64,000 nt of DNA, from NCBI RefSeq assembly GCF_036669915.1, contig NC_089321.1, positions 19,597,770 to 19,661,769 of the forward strand, in the 5' to 3' direction. Shown here one piece after another: positions 34,501 to 49,500 of this stretch. Position numbers and translations under genes: made by a program. The notes under the pieces are model-generated. The model searched no databases, was not told the origin of the DNA, and saw nothing but the letters and a program-made list of their open reading frames with translations. This stretch comes from Pocillopora verrucosa. Its lineage: Eukaryota; Cnidaria; Anthozoa; Scleractinia; Pocilloporidae. Position 1 is the stretch's first letter. Each line of letters starts with the position of its first letter.

Positions 34501-37500
34501 AAAAGCGATTTCGAAAAAATTCTATTATCTTCTAATTGAGGTATAATTATCGTTTCATATCAGAGACCAAATTTGTATCTTGAGGCAACAAAATGTATCC
34601 TAACATTCCGAGAGAGGGGAGTACTTAGACGTTGCAAAAGTAGTCGCCATGAGATTGCGATATTTCAATAACATCCAAAGCACTTGACGAAGAATGTTTT
34701 GAGATAAAACAGAAGAACAAATCAAAACCAAATTAGAAAAAAATAGTGACAATTAAAATGGTTTTTCTCTTAAGGTACCGCAATAAAAAAGATTAACCTG
34801 AAAATATCGCGTGTTACTGAAAAAAGAATGAAATTAAATTCTCGTTGCGACTTTTCAAAATTGGTAGAAATGAGCGCTGATTTCATAAAAAGTTAAGCAC
34901 TTCACAAGTCAGAAATATCAATGTAAAAAATCCAAGATGACCTAAAAAAAAAAAACAAACAACCCAAAGACATTTTACATATGCAAACTGGGTCATAGCT
35001 TAGTTTTCATGGACAGTTGGCGTAAACTTATATCAAATACAGCAGATGACAAAGTAATCTAGTTAACTGACGCTGATTTGAATAGTGGATTTTGATGAAA
35101 AGAAATTACTATGTGCTACTTGCGTGATGAGCCACAGGCGCAATAAACATGGCTAACTTATTGAAAATAACTGCGAATATATTCAAAATTATCGACTTAA
35201 AAAGAGAATTCATTCTGCATTTTCTGATAGACAGAGGCCTTTCTTTTAAACCTAAACGCAAAATCTGCAGACACATCCCTTCGTCGAATCGATCCATTGA
35301 TTGCAGGAGAACCAACAGATTTTTATAAAACGAATAGCCAAGCAAAAAAAGATGCCGCAATGCTGACTGTTTTGAATTGACTGTGACTTCACTTCTCATT
35401 TATTGTTGAAATTTCCCCTGCAGGTACCTTGTCAGTTTTAGATTCCTTCGATTACAGGACCGAGAAAGGGTATGTTCTTACAGTCGTAGCCAAAGGCGAG
35501 AGCTCCTCAAAAACGTCGTCAACTACAGTGACACTGTCAATTACAAACGATGACGGCCCGCCAGTCTTCGTTAAGAAAAGCTATGAAGTTGTAACTCAAG
35601 AAAACGTTAATGTTGGAACAGCTCTACTTGTCGCTGGTGATGGATTTCGTTTCTCCACCGACGGTAGGCCCGCAACCGATTTTGTCTGTTCCCTAGATGA
35701 CATCACGAGTAGGGAAATACTGGATCACTTTCAAGTGGATAGAATAGGTTACGAATGTCACGTGAAAGTGATTAAAAATTTCGTTCAAGTCTCCAACCGA
35801 GAATTCACTTTTCAAGTCCGCGTGACAGACATCAATCAAAGGAACCTGTTTGATAAGGCTGGCGTGACGGTAAAAGTAACAGACACGAACGACTATGCCC
35901 CCGAGTTCACGCAATCCTCCTACTGGGTTTCCATCGCCAGTGACACTTCCCTGGGAACCAGTTTAGTACAAGTGACTGTCTTTGACAGAGATACCCCTGG
36001 AAAAACTGAGTTTGTTTTAGAGCTCTTATCCGAGGGTGCGGATGACAGGTGTGTAACTGTTTTAACATAGGCTTACTAGGATAATCAGAATGATACTCCT
36101 CAATATCTCTCATAGGTCTCTTCAGAAGTTCTTCAGCCGCGAACTGCAAGTGCCATTTGGTATTTCGCAGCCATTTAACCTTTTACAACCCAAACTCGGT
36201 GTGCATATTCTCCACACCGTTCTCTATATGTTTACTAAGGCGCTGACAAGGAGAATTTGTTTAGCAATCACGAGGTTCTTTAGTTAGTGATCATCTTCCT
36301 TATTCTCGTTACCTGAATGTTTGGTTCAGGGGTGTTATTTTAAAAAGAAATTAGTATTAAGGGTTAAGAGGTTCGGTGCCGTAATATAGTATAATATGTT
36401 TGTCTTCCCTGTCCACCCGTCCTCGCAAAAAAAAAAATCATTGTTTTTAATTTCTTTAGGAAGGGATTCCTTCATGTAAAATTTTGGGTGCAATTAATGT
36501 GTAATGTAGAAATCCTAAAAAACCGATAACTATAGTCCCGGCTGAATGTTCAAACACCTAATTTAACATCGTGTTAATCGCACACAACATGAGTTGTGAG
36601 CCTACAAGAATGATACATTTACGTATATGTATCCAAAATGAGAAGCCATCCAAACGGCCAAACACGCAGCACCAGCAGAATCTTGGACGAAAATGTTTGA
36701 TTATTTAGCCAGGGCTTTAGACATCTCTCTGAATATAGAATTTGAGCATTTAGCTATACTTTTGAAAACAAACAATGCAATTGTAAGCCTTCTTATGTAT
36801 GCTTCAGAATCAGATTATTTTTCCTGTGGTGATTGTTGAAATTTCGATTCCATTTTTATTTCACTTTTTCTATTGTTTGGATAGTCAATTTTTTCTCGTC
36901 TACTCTCGGCTCCTCTTTGACTCCGTTCTATTTTCTTTCTCGACAGATTTCAAATAGACAGCGATGGCATAGTTCGCACGATTACATCGGGTCTACCTGA
37001 AAACAGAATTTTCAACCTCAAAGTCAAGGCGAAAGAAACAGGTAGGTACATAGTTCTGCAGTGACGGTGACTTCTCTGTCTGTCTGTCTTTCATATTACG
37101 AATCAGATAGACGTTTTTGATGAAATGCCTTTTTCACGTTTAAGTTTAATGGGAAACGCACTGAAGGTATTGAAAAGCTTTTCCGCTGGATTGTATTGTC
37201 ATCGTAAAAACATATTTTTGTATTCAGCATCATAAAATATCTGTGAGGAATTGGAATAAGATTTTTTTTAATATGACAAGAATTTAACCTCTGGTTCATT
37301 TCACACTTCTAAATAATTGCTTCTCGTCTAACTAGCTATTAAAAATCAGACAGACTAAGGAGAAGCGGTGTGCTCCCAAAACCTGTTCTGGATAGTGAGT
37401 GTAGAAATAAGTATCTAGAAAATTCTGGGAAGAATGCCTAGTCATGCTGACATGCATATCATGAAACTTTCAAGAACATTTTACTAAGTCACGTAATCAT

Positions 37501-40500
37501 AATGTAATGTCAGTGTTGACCTAAGATATAGACTGTTGTGGGCTTAGGTAAGTGAGATAAGTAAGATAATTACTGTACTGTAATTACTGTACTGCCTTTG
37601 ATAAAATTGTTGAGTTTGTAGTATAGCGTTCTTTCTGTTGGTTAGATTGTACCGTAACAAACCATATTTTTTTTTGCCGCAACTGAAACGTTTTTATAAA
37701 ATAATGACATTGAAAATGTTTTAATAATCAACAGGATAACTTGTTTATTCAAGTATTTTTTCAAATATGCTTGAAACTCGATTAAAGAGGAAGCCATTTT
37801 AAAATTTGCCTGGGAACATGGGCTCTCGTCTGTAATTTGGCGAGATTTCATTTTATTATCATTTTTTTGGATAAATCGAAAGCTGTTTGATGACATAGAA
37901 CCAACACGAAAAAGCGCATTTTTGGCTGAAATAATGAGTTCTTGTAAGTGAGAACCAGAGCAGCATCTACTTGTAAACCGCGCGTTGGAGTTTTGAGTGC
38001 GAGGCCTAGCTACCGAGCTGTTTCAAGTTGACAGTCTACCGGCAACTATTAAACGGGAAGTTTAAAATCATAATCTTTAGACACGGGGAATACCACATTT
38101 TGCTTTAGGTATGCAAGAGCCAAAAAAAAATACTTCATAATGTCAGGTGGTAAACTCTACGATCATACATGATGAACCAAATGGTTAATCCAAACAATAA
38201 CATGGGTCGCAAGTCTAGATGGTTAATTTAGCGCTCAAAAGAAACACGAGATGTCATCCAAACTTCGCAGTTTCACTCACATTGGAGCAAAGTGGGTCCT
38301 AATCTACGTATACTTTCCATCTCACACAGGTACCGATCCCCAACAAGAGAGCGAGGTGTCATTGAAAATCTCCGTGCAAAGGACGCCTTTCGTTCCGGTC
38401 GAGTTTGGCAGTAACAGTTACCTTCAATCTCTCACTGAAGACGCAACCGTCGGAGCATCAGTGTTCACCGTGAGTGCTTCGCGATCAGGTTCAGACTCCG
38501 GAACCCTAACATACTCCATAGTAGGCGGAAATCTGGACAATGCTTTCAAAATCGATACCAGCAGCGGTAAGGTGACCTTAGCTAAGAATCTTGACTATGA
38601 AACTACCAAGAAGTACAACTTGATCATCCGGGCAACTTTTGATTTCTCCGATGGAAATATTCCGGATGTTGCAGCCGAGGTTACAGGCCAGGTTACTGTG
38701 CAGGATGTTAATGACAATAGTCCCAGGTTTCTCCTTTACAACCGACCGACAAAAATTGCGATTGAGAGCTATACACCAAGTGCCACGGAAGTGATGAAGG
38801 TAATTCATTATTGATGTTATTGATACAAACGTAGACTCAGGTATTAATAAGTAAAAAGCCATGGGGTAAATTATGACAGGACAGGACAAATTGATGCGGC
38901 ACTGGATTAAAACACTGGAGCATAGACGAGAACAATTTTTTTTTTATATATTTAACAATTTTTCGCTGGAGAAGTAAGAGAATATTGTTGAATACTATCC
39001 GAGAGGAAATATTCACTGAGCCTGAGGTGACTAAATATTTTTGGGTAATTTTTCTGCTGTTATTAGAGCAAAGACGTGAATTTTATTTCATTTCTTTGCA
39101 TCCAAGTTGTTAGGCATCAAACAACACTACGTAGTCACTCTTTCTTGCTATTTAATGACGAGCTGGTCCATCGCCTAATTGATTATCCATTCAGAAACTA
39201 TATATGATCGCGGTTCCTTTCTGTTAAAGATACGGTTTAAAATCTATTTTCCCCAGGTGACGGCAACAGATGAGGATACGGGAAACTTTGGCTCTGTATC
39301 GTATAATATTCATGACTCCGCAAGTAATCCATCCGTTGACATTCCATTCTCCATAAACTCTGTCACAGGCTCGCTCAAGACCAACAGAGAAATCAAGTAT
39401 GGTAGAATATAATTTATATCAATTAACAACCATTTGGCTAATCGTCGGATGAACAGAAAAATGTACTTAAATGTATTCTGCACGAGATTCTCTTTTTCAA
39501 ACAATCTGTGATCTCGAGTCTGGTTAGGACCCTTTATTTTTGAGCGCACTCGATATAAAAATCAAGACCAAAAGCGTTTCTTTCTTTTTACTGATTTTTT
39601 TAAGAGCAGAATTCGGGGAAAACTTCAGAAATCGTATGCAAATTGGACTTTAGAAGCTGCTTCTCCTTCTCTGACTTAGTACTTCTTTGGTGTAATTAGA
39701 TTTTCAGATGGAAGCTTCTATGCGATAGTAGTAAGGGCTGTAGATGGAGCCAGCCGAGAAACTGCCGTGACCATTGAAATAACAGTCTTGAATATCGGCA
39801 AGCCTCCGACATTCAAACAAGAAGAGTACTTGAAAAGCGTTAGTGAGAAAAGTCCCGTTGGTACCAGTGTGATCGACATAAAAGCTGACCATAACGACCC
39901 CACTGCCCCATTAAAATATGCAATCATCAATGGTGACCCCGAGAACAGATTCTGTATAAACTACTTGGGTGTTATTAGTGTGGCGCAGCCCCTGGATCGC
40001 GAGAAGGTGCCATCATATGAGCTCTCAGTAATGGTGTCCCTAAATAACAAAAACAGTACCACCGTTGTCAAAGTTACCTTGCAAGATGCCAACGATCACG
40101 CACCGTCTTTTGAGAAGTCAATTTTGGTCATAAATGTCCCTGAAAATGAAGGTTTGTTTTACACTGATGAAGGAGAAACCCCCATGCCATATGTAGTTTA
40201 AAAATCATTAATTTTCCGATACTTTCTAACCAACTTTCTTAGAAATGTCCCCAATCTTAAAATGCCATCGTAAGGTATGTAATGCTTTAGTGGAGCCTTC
40301 AGGTCGTGCTTCATTTTCTAGCTGTGTCACAAAATGAAGAACTCTTTTTGTTTTCGACTTGTTCCTCTTTTGTCAAAAACTCAAAAGACGCAGAAACTTA
40401 ATAAGGGTACACCACAGAGCGTTTGACTTAATATTTCAGGAACAAGGGAAAAATTATAACTTTAAACTGTCTTGCATGATCCAAAATGCTTCCAAAACTC

Positions 40501-43500
40501 AACTAATAGTCTCTGGATAATACTATATGAATCCCTGGAATTCAGAAGTCACAGCAGTATATGGTTCTTTGGCATCACAACCAGTGCTAACGCCCAATTA
40601 TTTATTTTTTTCACACCAGTCAATCTCAATTTAAAACGTTTGAAGGCAATTGATCAGGACAATGGTGATTACGGAAAAGTAACTTACTCCATCATACAGA
40701 GTGTCAGGAGTGACACTAAAGAGCTTTTTGAGGTAGAGCCCGATAGCGGTTGGGTCAAACTGAAAAAGCCTCTGGATCGTGAGAAAGCTGCTGAACATGT
40801 GCTGTTCATCAGGGCACAAGACGGTGCACAACCAGAACCACTGAGCGGTAAGTCAATGTAGACTATGTCTTGAAACTGTGAAGTCCCTTACGACCGCCTC
40901 ACCACTGTCCGTTCCTTAGTATTTGTTATTTAATAATAGTAGTATTAGTATTATTTATTAATATTTGAGCCATAAATCGATGGGAAACTCTCCGCTAAAA
41001 AATATTCTGCTTCAACCATTTTTGATCATGTCATGAGTTGGGGCGGTGGTATGGCTGCCGAGATTTGCGTTATATTTTTCATGGCTCGCGTGGTTTAATC
41101 TCATTAGTCAAATCGGTCAAATCGAGTCAAACTCAAGGTAGAGGCAACAAATTTAACTTATTAATTATTGATGTTTGGGTTTATTTTTTCAGATATTGTC
41201 AAGTTAATTATCCGAGTAACAGACGTAAATGACAACAAACCACGTTTCTCTACTTCTTCTTACCAAGCCTCAATACCTGCCAACCTCAAACATGGAAGTA
41301 AAGTAGTCCAATTATCCGCCACAGATCTAGATAGTGGTGCCAACAGACTGTTATATTACACCATAAAGAAGGGCAACAAGGACGGTATTTTTGAGATAAA
41401 AAATGACAACGGACTTATCACCCTAGGCAATAGGCCTCTAGCGTCTGCACTCCAGGACACATTCACTTTAATTGTGGAAGCCGCCGATGAAAAGGACAGA
41501 AATAAAAAAGACGAAGCAACGGTGTTGATAAATGTGTTTCCTCCTGATGGACCCCCGCGGTATCCAGATCCTTCGTTAAGTTTCGACATACAGGAGGGAA
41601 TCTTGGCTGGACAGAAGATCGCATCAGCAGCCGCAGCCACCACAGAGTACGTCATTTACACCATACTGTCGGGTAACGAAGATGGTGTGATTCAAATTGA
41701 TCCTTTCTCGGGGGATCTGGTGACGGCTCAAGAGCTCGATTATGAAAAAGCCGATCGGTATGAATTGCACGTAATGGCGCAAGATATCAAAGGACGGAAA
41801 GCTGAAGTCAAAATCACCATCAACGTCATAGATATCAATGACAACAGCCCGTTCTTCATCGATGAGGTCAAAGGGAAGGTCGATCAAAGAGCAACGGCAG
41901 GTGCTCGTGCAGGTGACGAAGTGGCCCAAATAGTAGCATACGATCTAGACAATGAGTCTTCCATGAAGTACAAATTATCCCCTGATGCAGAGGCTTACAT
42001 TGATATTGACGACCAGGGAATTATTCGTGCCAAAAGAACTCTTGACGGTACTATTCCCGGAAAGCGCTCTACTGAACCTTTAAGGACATTAAATTTCAAT
42101 TTAGAGGCTCGTGATGGTGCCAATCCACCGAATTCTGTAACAACATCTGTGCGCCTGGCATTTACTAATGACCAAGCAGGCCAAAACACTGTGGCCTTAA
42201 GGGTTAGGGAGGACACGCCGGTCGGTAAGATTTTTGCCGTGACTCCCAGATACATTCCTGGTGGAAAGTTCTCCATCTTGTACCCAGAAGAGACCCCTTT
42301 CTCTGTCGACGAGGAGGGCAGAATTCAACTCAAAACGTCACTCGATTTTGAAACTCAAGCGGTGTACACTCTGACAGTCCGAGAAGAAGCTTTTACTTCC
42401 AGTGGTCCCATCTTCAACGATATAAACTTCGAGATCTCTGTCGTAGATGTCAATGATAACGATCCCCGATTTGAATTGAGGCAAAGGCACGGAACAGTGA
42501 ACGGTAACGCTCAGGCTGGTGCTTCGGCTTTGAAACTTTACGTATCGGATGCAGATACTGATGCGAATGGACTTGCAGGTTACCAACTTGTCACCAGTAA
42601 CGCTCCCTTTGGCATTGACCCGTTGGAAGACACTCTAAAGGTTGGCGGCCCTCTAATGAAGTCTCAGTACGACCTAGAGATACGTTCATTCGATTATGGA
42701 GTACCTCGACGCCAGAACAGCCCATTAAAACTTCGATTAGATGTTGGACAACTGCCTCCAAGATTTATCGACTTTCACGACGATGGGTACAAGTTTGAGG
42801 TGCCCGAAGACGCTAGGGGTGGGACTGTAATAGGAAAGATCCAAGCTTTAAGTGTCTCAGGTAGCAGAGTGGGATATAAGATTTCAGATGGAAACTCAGG
42901 TAATAGATTTCGAATCAACAGTGATGGTGAAGTCATGCTCAATTTTCTCCTGGATTACGAGACACAAGCAAAAGAATATGAACTGCAGGTGGAGGCTATC
43001 GAGATGATTCCTTCCGGTCTGATCTCTTCAATCGATGTCAAAATCTTAGTTTTGAATGCTAATGACCACCATCCTATGTTTGAACAAGGATCGTACACGG
43101 CTACCGTGCCAGAAGACGCGGCCTTCGGGAGCTCGATATTGACTGTAGCCGCTACAGACTGTGACTGTAGCCAGGATTGCAGTTGCTCTTCAGGGCAGTT
43201 GAGCTACTCAGTGAAAGATACCGAGTATTTCACAGTGGATCCCGACACTGGAGTTATATCACCAGCACGTTCTTTGGATTACGAACGCATTATAACACAC
43301 ATATTTCAAGTCCGTGCATCTGATCATCTGAGGAATAAAACGAACGCAGCTTTGGCGTATGTTAAGATCAATGTTACGAACGTGAATGACAATCAACCCA
43401 GGTTTGCAAATCCCGAGTATAGTTTCTCCGTCGACGAAGATGCACAAGTTGGGATAGGATTAGCGGTGATTGAAATTCATGACGATGACCACGATGAAAT

Positions 43501-46500
43501 TACATATTCCATAGTCCAAGGGAGCAGCCCTTTCACAATAGATGCTAGAACTGGGGTCATTTCTCTTTCACGAAAACTTCCCAGCAGTCCTTGGGAATAT
43601 ACGTTCACCATTCGAGGAACGGATTCAAACGGAGCCTTCAGCGACGCGAAAGTTTTCATGACCATCAGGGATAAGAACAACAATCGACCAGTGTTCGAAA
43701 AGTGCGAGGACTCTACAGTGACAGAGAATCTATCCCCCGGACAAGTAGTTACCCAGATTGTGGCTACAGACGTGGACAGGGGTTTAGGTGGAGAAGTAGA
43801 ATACAGTCTGGCGTATGGCGATGAATTCTTTGAGATTGATAATACCACTGGTGTGCTAAAAACCACTGTCACCTTCGACCGAGAAGAAAAAGCCGAATAT
43901 AAAGTCGTTATCAAAGTTGAAGACGGTGGGCATGGTCGAAGCTCCTCTGAACGACTTCTGAGGTATTGCAAGCTGGAAGTCATCATTGGAGATGTAAATG
44001 ATAACTACCCCTATTTTCCAGTGTGGACCTACGAAGGAAGCGTTTGGAATAACGCCGAGATAGGAACCTCAGTCATGAGAGTTCACGCGTTCGATTCGGA
44101 TGCAGGCGTGAACGCCAATGTAGAATACCATTTGGAACCCGATGACAAGTTCGAGATATCAGAAAGGGGCGTCATATCAACCAAAGTGTCACTGGCATCT
44201 TTTACGGGAAAAATGACATTAACTGTCTTACCTTCGAATACGGAGCCGATGACTGCTGGTGCAGATAATAGTGCGGATCGGAGTACAAATATTGAAATCT
44301 TTGTCTCAGACCTTCCACCTCCGGAGTTTACGAAGGCAATATATACCGCTTCAGTCCAGGAAAATCAAGTTGCAGGTAAGTGGACAAAACAGAAATCCCA
44401 TCATTCCCATTTTCCCTGCAATCCTTCAATCATTTCCGTGGAATAAATAAAAATGTATTTTGTTCATTTCTTCATTCTCAAGGTTATTTTACATAGATGG
44501 TAAGAAAACTTCAAGAAGTTCATCATCAAGTGCGTTTTGGTCTAATGTCACACGAGTTTTCATCTAAGCTGATACTTACTTTTGGCAATTTTTTTCTGTT
44601 TAAGGTCGTGGTTGTGACCATCAGTAATTGGCCGTTGTGTTTCATTCTGGTTTTCCTTGATTCTCTTAGTGGTCGTGACCTGTAAACAGTTTCAAGTATC
44701 TCGTTACCTCACGCTTAAAGGCAACCCCTTGATTTGATTTATTTTATTCAGTTGCCGGTGTTGCAGACGAATTATCTTTACATCATAAACATGTAACTGA
44801 AATGTTTTTAAGTAACTGAAATGTGATTTCAAAGTGTGGCTACTTCTGTAATCGGAAAAGGTCAGAATAATTGTACAAATCACGTTTGGTCGACTATGGT
44901 CATTAAGTGTTGAGAGAGTAGGCTTTTTCATAAAAGATTTAAACTTGTATGGCTTAACTTAAACGCAACGTTTTTGTCCTGTAATCTATCTGCAGATACG
45001 ACAGTCCTAACAATTCAAGCAGTTTCTAAAAACAACCAACCGTTAACATACACTCCCTTATTCACCTGGCAATTTGCCTCAGAGTTCTTTCACATCAATC
45101 CTCAGACTGGAGAGATCAAGACAGGTGGTAAGGCACTTGATTATGAGGAGCTTAAGATATTTCGTATGCAGTTCAAAGCATCCGAGAGCAAGACACTTTT
45201 TTCCACTTGCCTCGTGGAGATTCGGATCACTGATGTCAACGACAACACCCCAATATTTGGAACGGAGTTTTACGAGGGTAGGGTTCTCGAGAATTCTCCG
45301 CCGAATTCGGAGGTCCTTCAAGTGCATGCGTACGATCCGGACACTGGAGGTGGGGGACTTTTGACTTACTCCATCATTGAAAGCGACACTACCGATGGAA
45401 AGTATTTCAGTATTGACTCCAGCACTGGACTTATAAGAACGAAGGAAACATTTGACCGCGAGGTTGCTGATGAAAAGCACTTCACTGTCTTAGTCGAAGC
45501 TAAAGATAAAGGAGGCAAGTTTGGGAGGAGCTATGTTGATATCGAAGTCGTCGATGACAATGATGCGGGGCCAGTGTTTGCTACAACTCAGTATTCTCTG
45601 AGCGTCAGGGAAGATGCTGAGTTGGGTTGGATTTTGCACTCCTTTACCGTGCAAGATATTGATGTTGGTCTTAACTCTTTAGTAAGTTTTTACATCTCGT
45701 CTGGAGATGTAAGACATGCATTTCATCTGGAGACAGTGTACTATCCTCAAAATGTTGGGCAGCTCATTGTCGATGATAAGCTTGATTACGAAACTGATAA
45801 GGAGTACAATCTGAAGATCATCTCTACAGACGGAAGAACAACAAGTCAACCGCCAGCAAGGGTTAGAATCGAGGTATGAGCTTGACCTGTGTTTGACCTT
45901 GAAGCAGCTTTCAATTAAGTAGCGTTGAAAGCTGTCGTTGGCAAATAACAAAAAGTATATAAAAAAAAAACAACTAAAACCCATGGCCTCTAGAAATCGC
46001 TTCAGCCAATCGTTAGACGGTCTCGCCTTTGTTCACATGCAAATAAACAATGAACCACATTCCTGCCTTCAAATTTTCATTTTCAGTAAAGTTAAGTAAG
46101 TCATTTTCAGTAAAGTAAGTCTTGTGTAGGTAGATAAAGGGAAGCTTTAAGTGCTGCGACCTTTGTCTAAGTTAATTTCACTGAACTAATTTTTCACGTT
46201 ACCACGTTCCCACCACTAACCTAGCTCCATTTTGCTATATACAAACCACACAAAATATCCACACTGAAACGTCAGCTCTAGAAATTCTTTACGGTGGCCA
46301 ATTTGAATTATCAACTCAGTTGATACAACCAAATAATCTTGTAATACCTACCACCGGCGCAGCACCACAGTTTCTTTTAATTTAATCCCTTTCATCAAGT
46401 TAAATTTGTTCCACGTAGGTACAATGCTGATTAGCTCCAACCTACCTAGACAGAAAATAACAAAAATTGAACTTATTTCCAGGTTATAGACGTTAACGAC

Positions 46501-49500
46501 AATGCCCCGGTGTTCAATCAACTTCGTTATGATGCAACTGTGGTGGAAGGCAGTCCAGGAAGCCTGCTTGTGGTGACAGTAAGTGCTACTGACATCGACA
46601 CGACTGGCGAGACTGTTTCTTACTTCTTAGACAAACAGGGCGAGATGTTCTTCACGATTGGTCCAGAGAATGGGGAGATACGTACTAGTGGGAGACCGCT
46701 GGACAGAGAGGAAACGCCTGTGTTGTATTTCAAGGTCCAGGCTACTGACGGAATTTTTATTGGATCTGCAGGTGTAAAGGTGTGATGTTATTTAGTTTAA
46801 TAGGAAAATAGAGATCTAAAACATTACAACAATGCTAAGGAAACAATGAATGACAACCGCCACGACTTGACTATCAATATTTCTATCCCACAATACAACA
46901 CAAGTTTAATTTTGTCATACGCTCAACTATTCTGATGTGACATAACGTAATGAAATGACACACCAGCTAATTTACAGGTATACCATATGAATTGAAATTG
47001 AATTTGAAAGTACATACTTTAACATGGAACAGAATTTTAAAAAGTTTGAGTCAGGATCCTAAAATACGATTTAGAACAATTCCACGTTATGCTAAGAAGT
47101 AAAAACGGTAGTCGTACATACAATGATATAAAAATAAGTAAAAAGTTAGGCACATACTGAAATGATGTGCATAAGAGTGTTCTTGGCGAATGTAATTGTT
47201 TAGGTTAAGTGATAGTTGATAGAGGGCGTAATTCAGTAAATTATCGTGTTTGCGTAGTGTAGTGGAGCTGGTAAACAGGAATCCAGTTTTTTGAAAGCGT
47301 ACGTTTATTCTTTTTTGTGTAATCCCTATCTTAATTCACACCTTTCATTTTCACCCTTTAAATTCGCTTGCAGATCGTTGTTCTCGATATCAATGACAAA
47401 GCACCCTACTTTCCAAGTCCTCCATACATTGGTACTATCGAGGAAAACAACCCTCCGGGCACAAGCGTGATTGTCGTACAAGCTATCGACGAAGATGACC
47501 CAAAAGAGAATGGGAACACCGACCTAACCTACTCTCTAGATGACGATAGTGACGGGCTTTTCGTGATTGACAGTAAAACTGGGCTCATATCCAATACTAT
47601 GACCTTTGATAAAGAAGGGGACCCGGACGAGTACAACGTCACCGTTAGGGCGACAGACAATGGGACTCCCCGACAGCTTAGCGGCACAACAGTGGTAACT
47701 ATCAGAGTAGTAGACGCCAACGACCATAAACCGATATTTGAACCTCTGGAGTATAGAGCGTCTGTCCCGGAAAATGCATTTCCCGGATTCTTCGTGACAC
47801 AAGTTAGCGCTACAGATATAGATTTGGGCTTCAACGGTAAATTTGAGTTTACCACGGTGTCTGGCAACGATCCCTATGCGTTCTACATCAACCCTGCTAC
47901 TGGTGCAATATTGGTGTCGGGAGAGTTAGACTATGAAACACGACCAAGTTACACTCTGAAGATAAACGTATCCGACCTAGGTATCCCCCAACAGACTTCT
48001 TCAGAGCTTGCTTCCGTGTTCATCACCATCATCGACGTAAATGACCATCCTCCGATCTTTGTGCCAGATACGTACAGCATATCCATTAACGAAGACGAAC
48101 CCGTTGGTTCTTCTTTACTAAGTTTGGTGACTAACGATCTTGACAAGGGCATTGAGACAAGGCTGTGGTTCACGGTCGAGTTTGGAGACTCAACTGACAG
48201 CTTTGACGTCAGACCTGATCCAAATAATCCTAGTATAGGTATTTTATACATAACTGCTCCCTTGGACCGAGAAACAGTCAGCAGTTACAAGCTGGAGATA
48301 AAAGCCGAAGATGCTGATGAACTCTTTGTCATTTGCTTCGTGACAGTAACAGTACTAGATATCAACGACAATGGGCCACACTTTATCCCTCCTATCTTCT
48401 TCGGCAGCATCGTCGAAAAGGTGTCTACAGCGCAGTTTGTTGTGACGCTTAGTGCTTTTGACCTGGATGAACCGTTTAATGGACCACCGTTTGAATACAA
48501 GATACTCAATGGAACGGTAGAGGGGAATTTTTATATAGAGCCAAGTTCGAAGACCAGTACCACTGCCGATATCTACTCATTGGCTTCATACCAATTCAAC
48601 TATGAAGAGAAACAAGAATGGAAACTGTGGGTACAAGTAACTGACAATGGCAATCCTGCCATGTCGAACATAACTGTAGTCTACATCGAGGTTAAAGATT
48701 CTGTCAATAACAACGCCCCTTTTAATGCCACAATGACGATCATTTTAAACTCGTATCAGGGACGCTTTGCGGGGGGAGTTATAGGAAAAGTTTACTACAG
48801 AGACAACGACTTTGAAGTGGATGAAAACGGCTACACAATTACGACGCAGAATCCAGGATCGTTTTTCACTTTGGATACAAACACGGGCCACCTCTCTGCA
48901 CCGGAAAATATTCCTGCGGGTAACTACGGACTTTTCGTACGTGTAACAGAAAAAAACAGAAATCAGGCGTTACCACCCAAAGTTGTGTTCTCAGGCATAA
49001 CTGTTATGGTTCGAAATATTTCACAAGCTGCCGTACTAAAAAGTACCACAATACAGTTCGTGCAAATCCATAAAAAAGCTATTTTCGTTGGTGATTACTA
49101 CTCGAAGCTTGTAGGGGTACTTCAAGAAATTTTTAGCAACAATGGTGGAGACTTCTTTGTACAATACTACGTTTATATCTTCAGTATACAAATTGATACA
49201 GACGACCCACAAGCTATAAATGTACAATTAGCAGTAAACACCCCTAAAAACGAGTATTGGAGTACAACTGATATACTGACGAAGCTGATAGAGAAGAGAT
49301 CTTCGCTTGAAAGTATCGGTAAGATTTTAGTTGAATTCCGTTTTGTTTTGAAATTTTAGCATTGATAAAAGCTATATTTTTGAACATATCTATTTGCTTC
49401 AAATGTTACATTCACATTTCGGTTATTTTCAGGGCTAACTGTAAGCACCTTCGGTATTGATACATGCGCAAAAGAATACAACAAAACTGGTATCTGCCGG

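Larger units (their letters stand above)
31517..49318 (+). other. Cadherin ectodomain: signal peptide and EC repeats (exons 1-11)
   Basis: The leader is MRLSFITHFGALVILLHLVI, with cleavage likely near GTGA-EW. Then come about 31-32 EC repeats (residues about 25-3480), each recognised by a strand-B LDRE/LDYE-type motif and an inter-repeat linker. Canonical DxNDN-type calcium linkers occur in about 17 of 31 junctions, for example DVNDNSP, DVNDNKP, DINDNSP, DVNDNDP, DVNDNYP and DINDNGP. The others are degenerate (VDISNFP, SAHDSSP, NIGKPP, DVGQLPP, SDLPPPE). Exons 1, 8 and 11 are large (2.2, 3.2 and 1.9 kb) and hold many repeats without introns, while exons 2-7, 9 and 10 are short. Confidence 0.9.
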
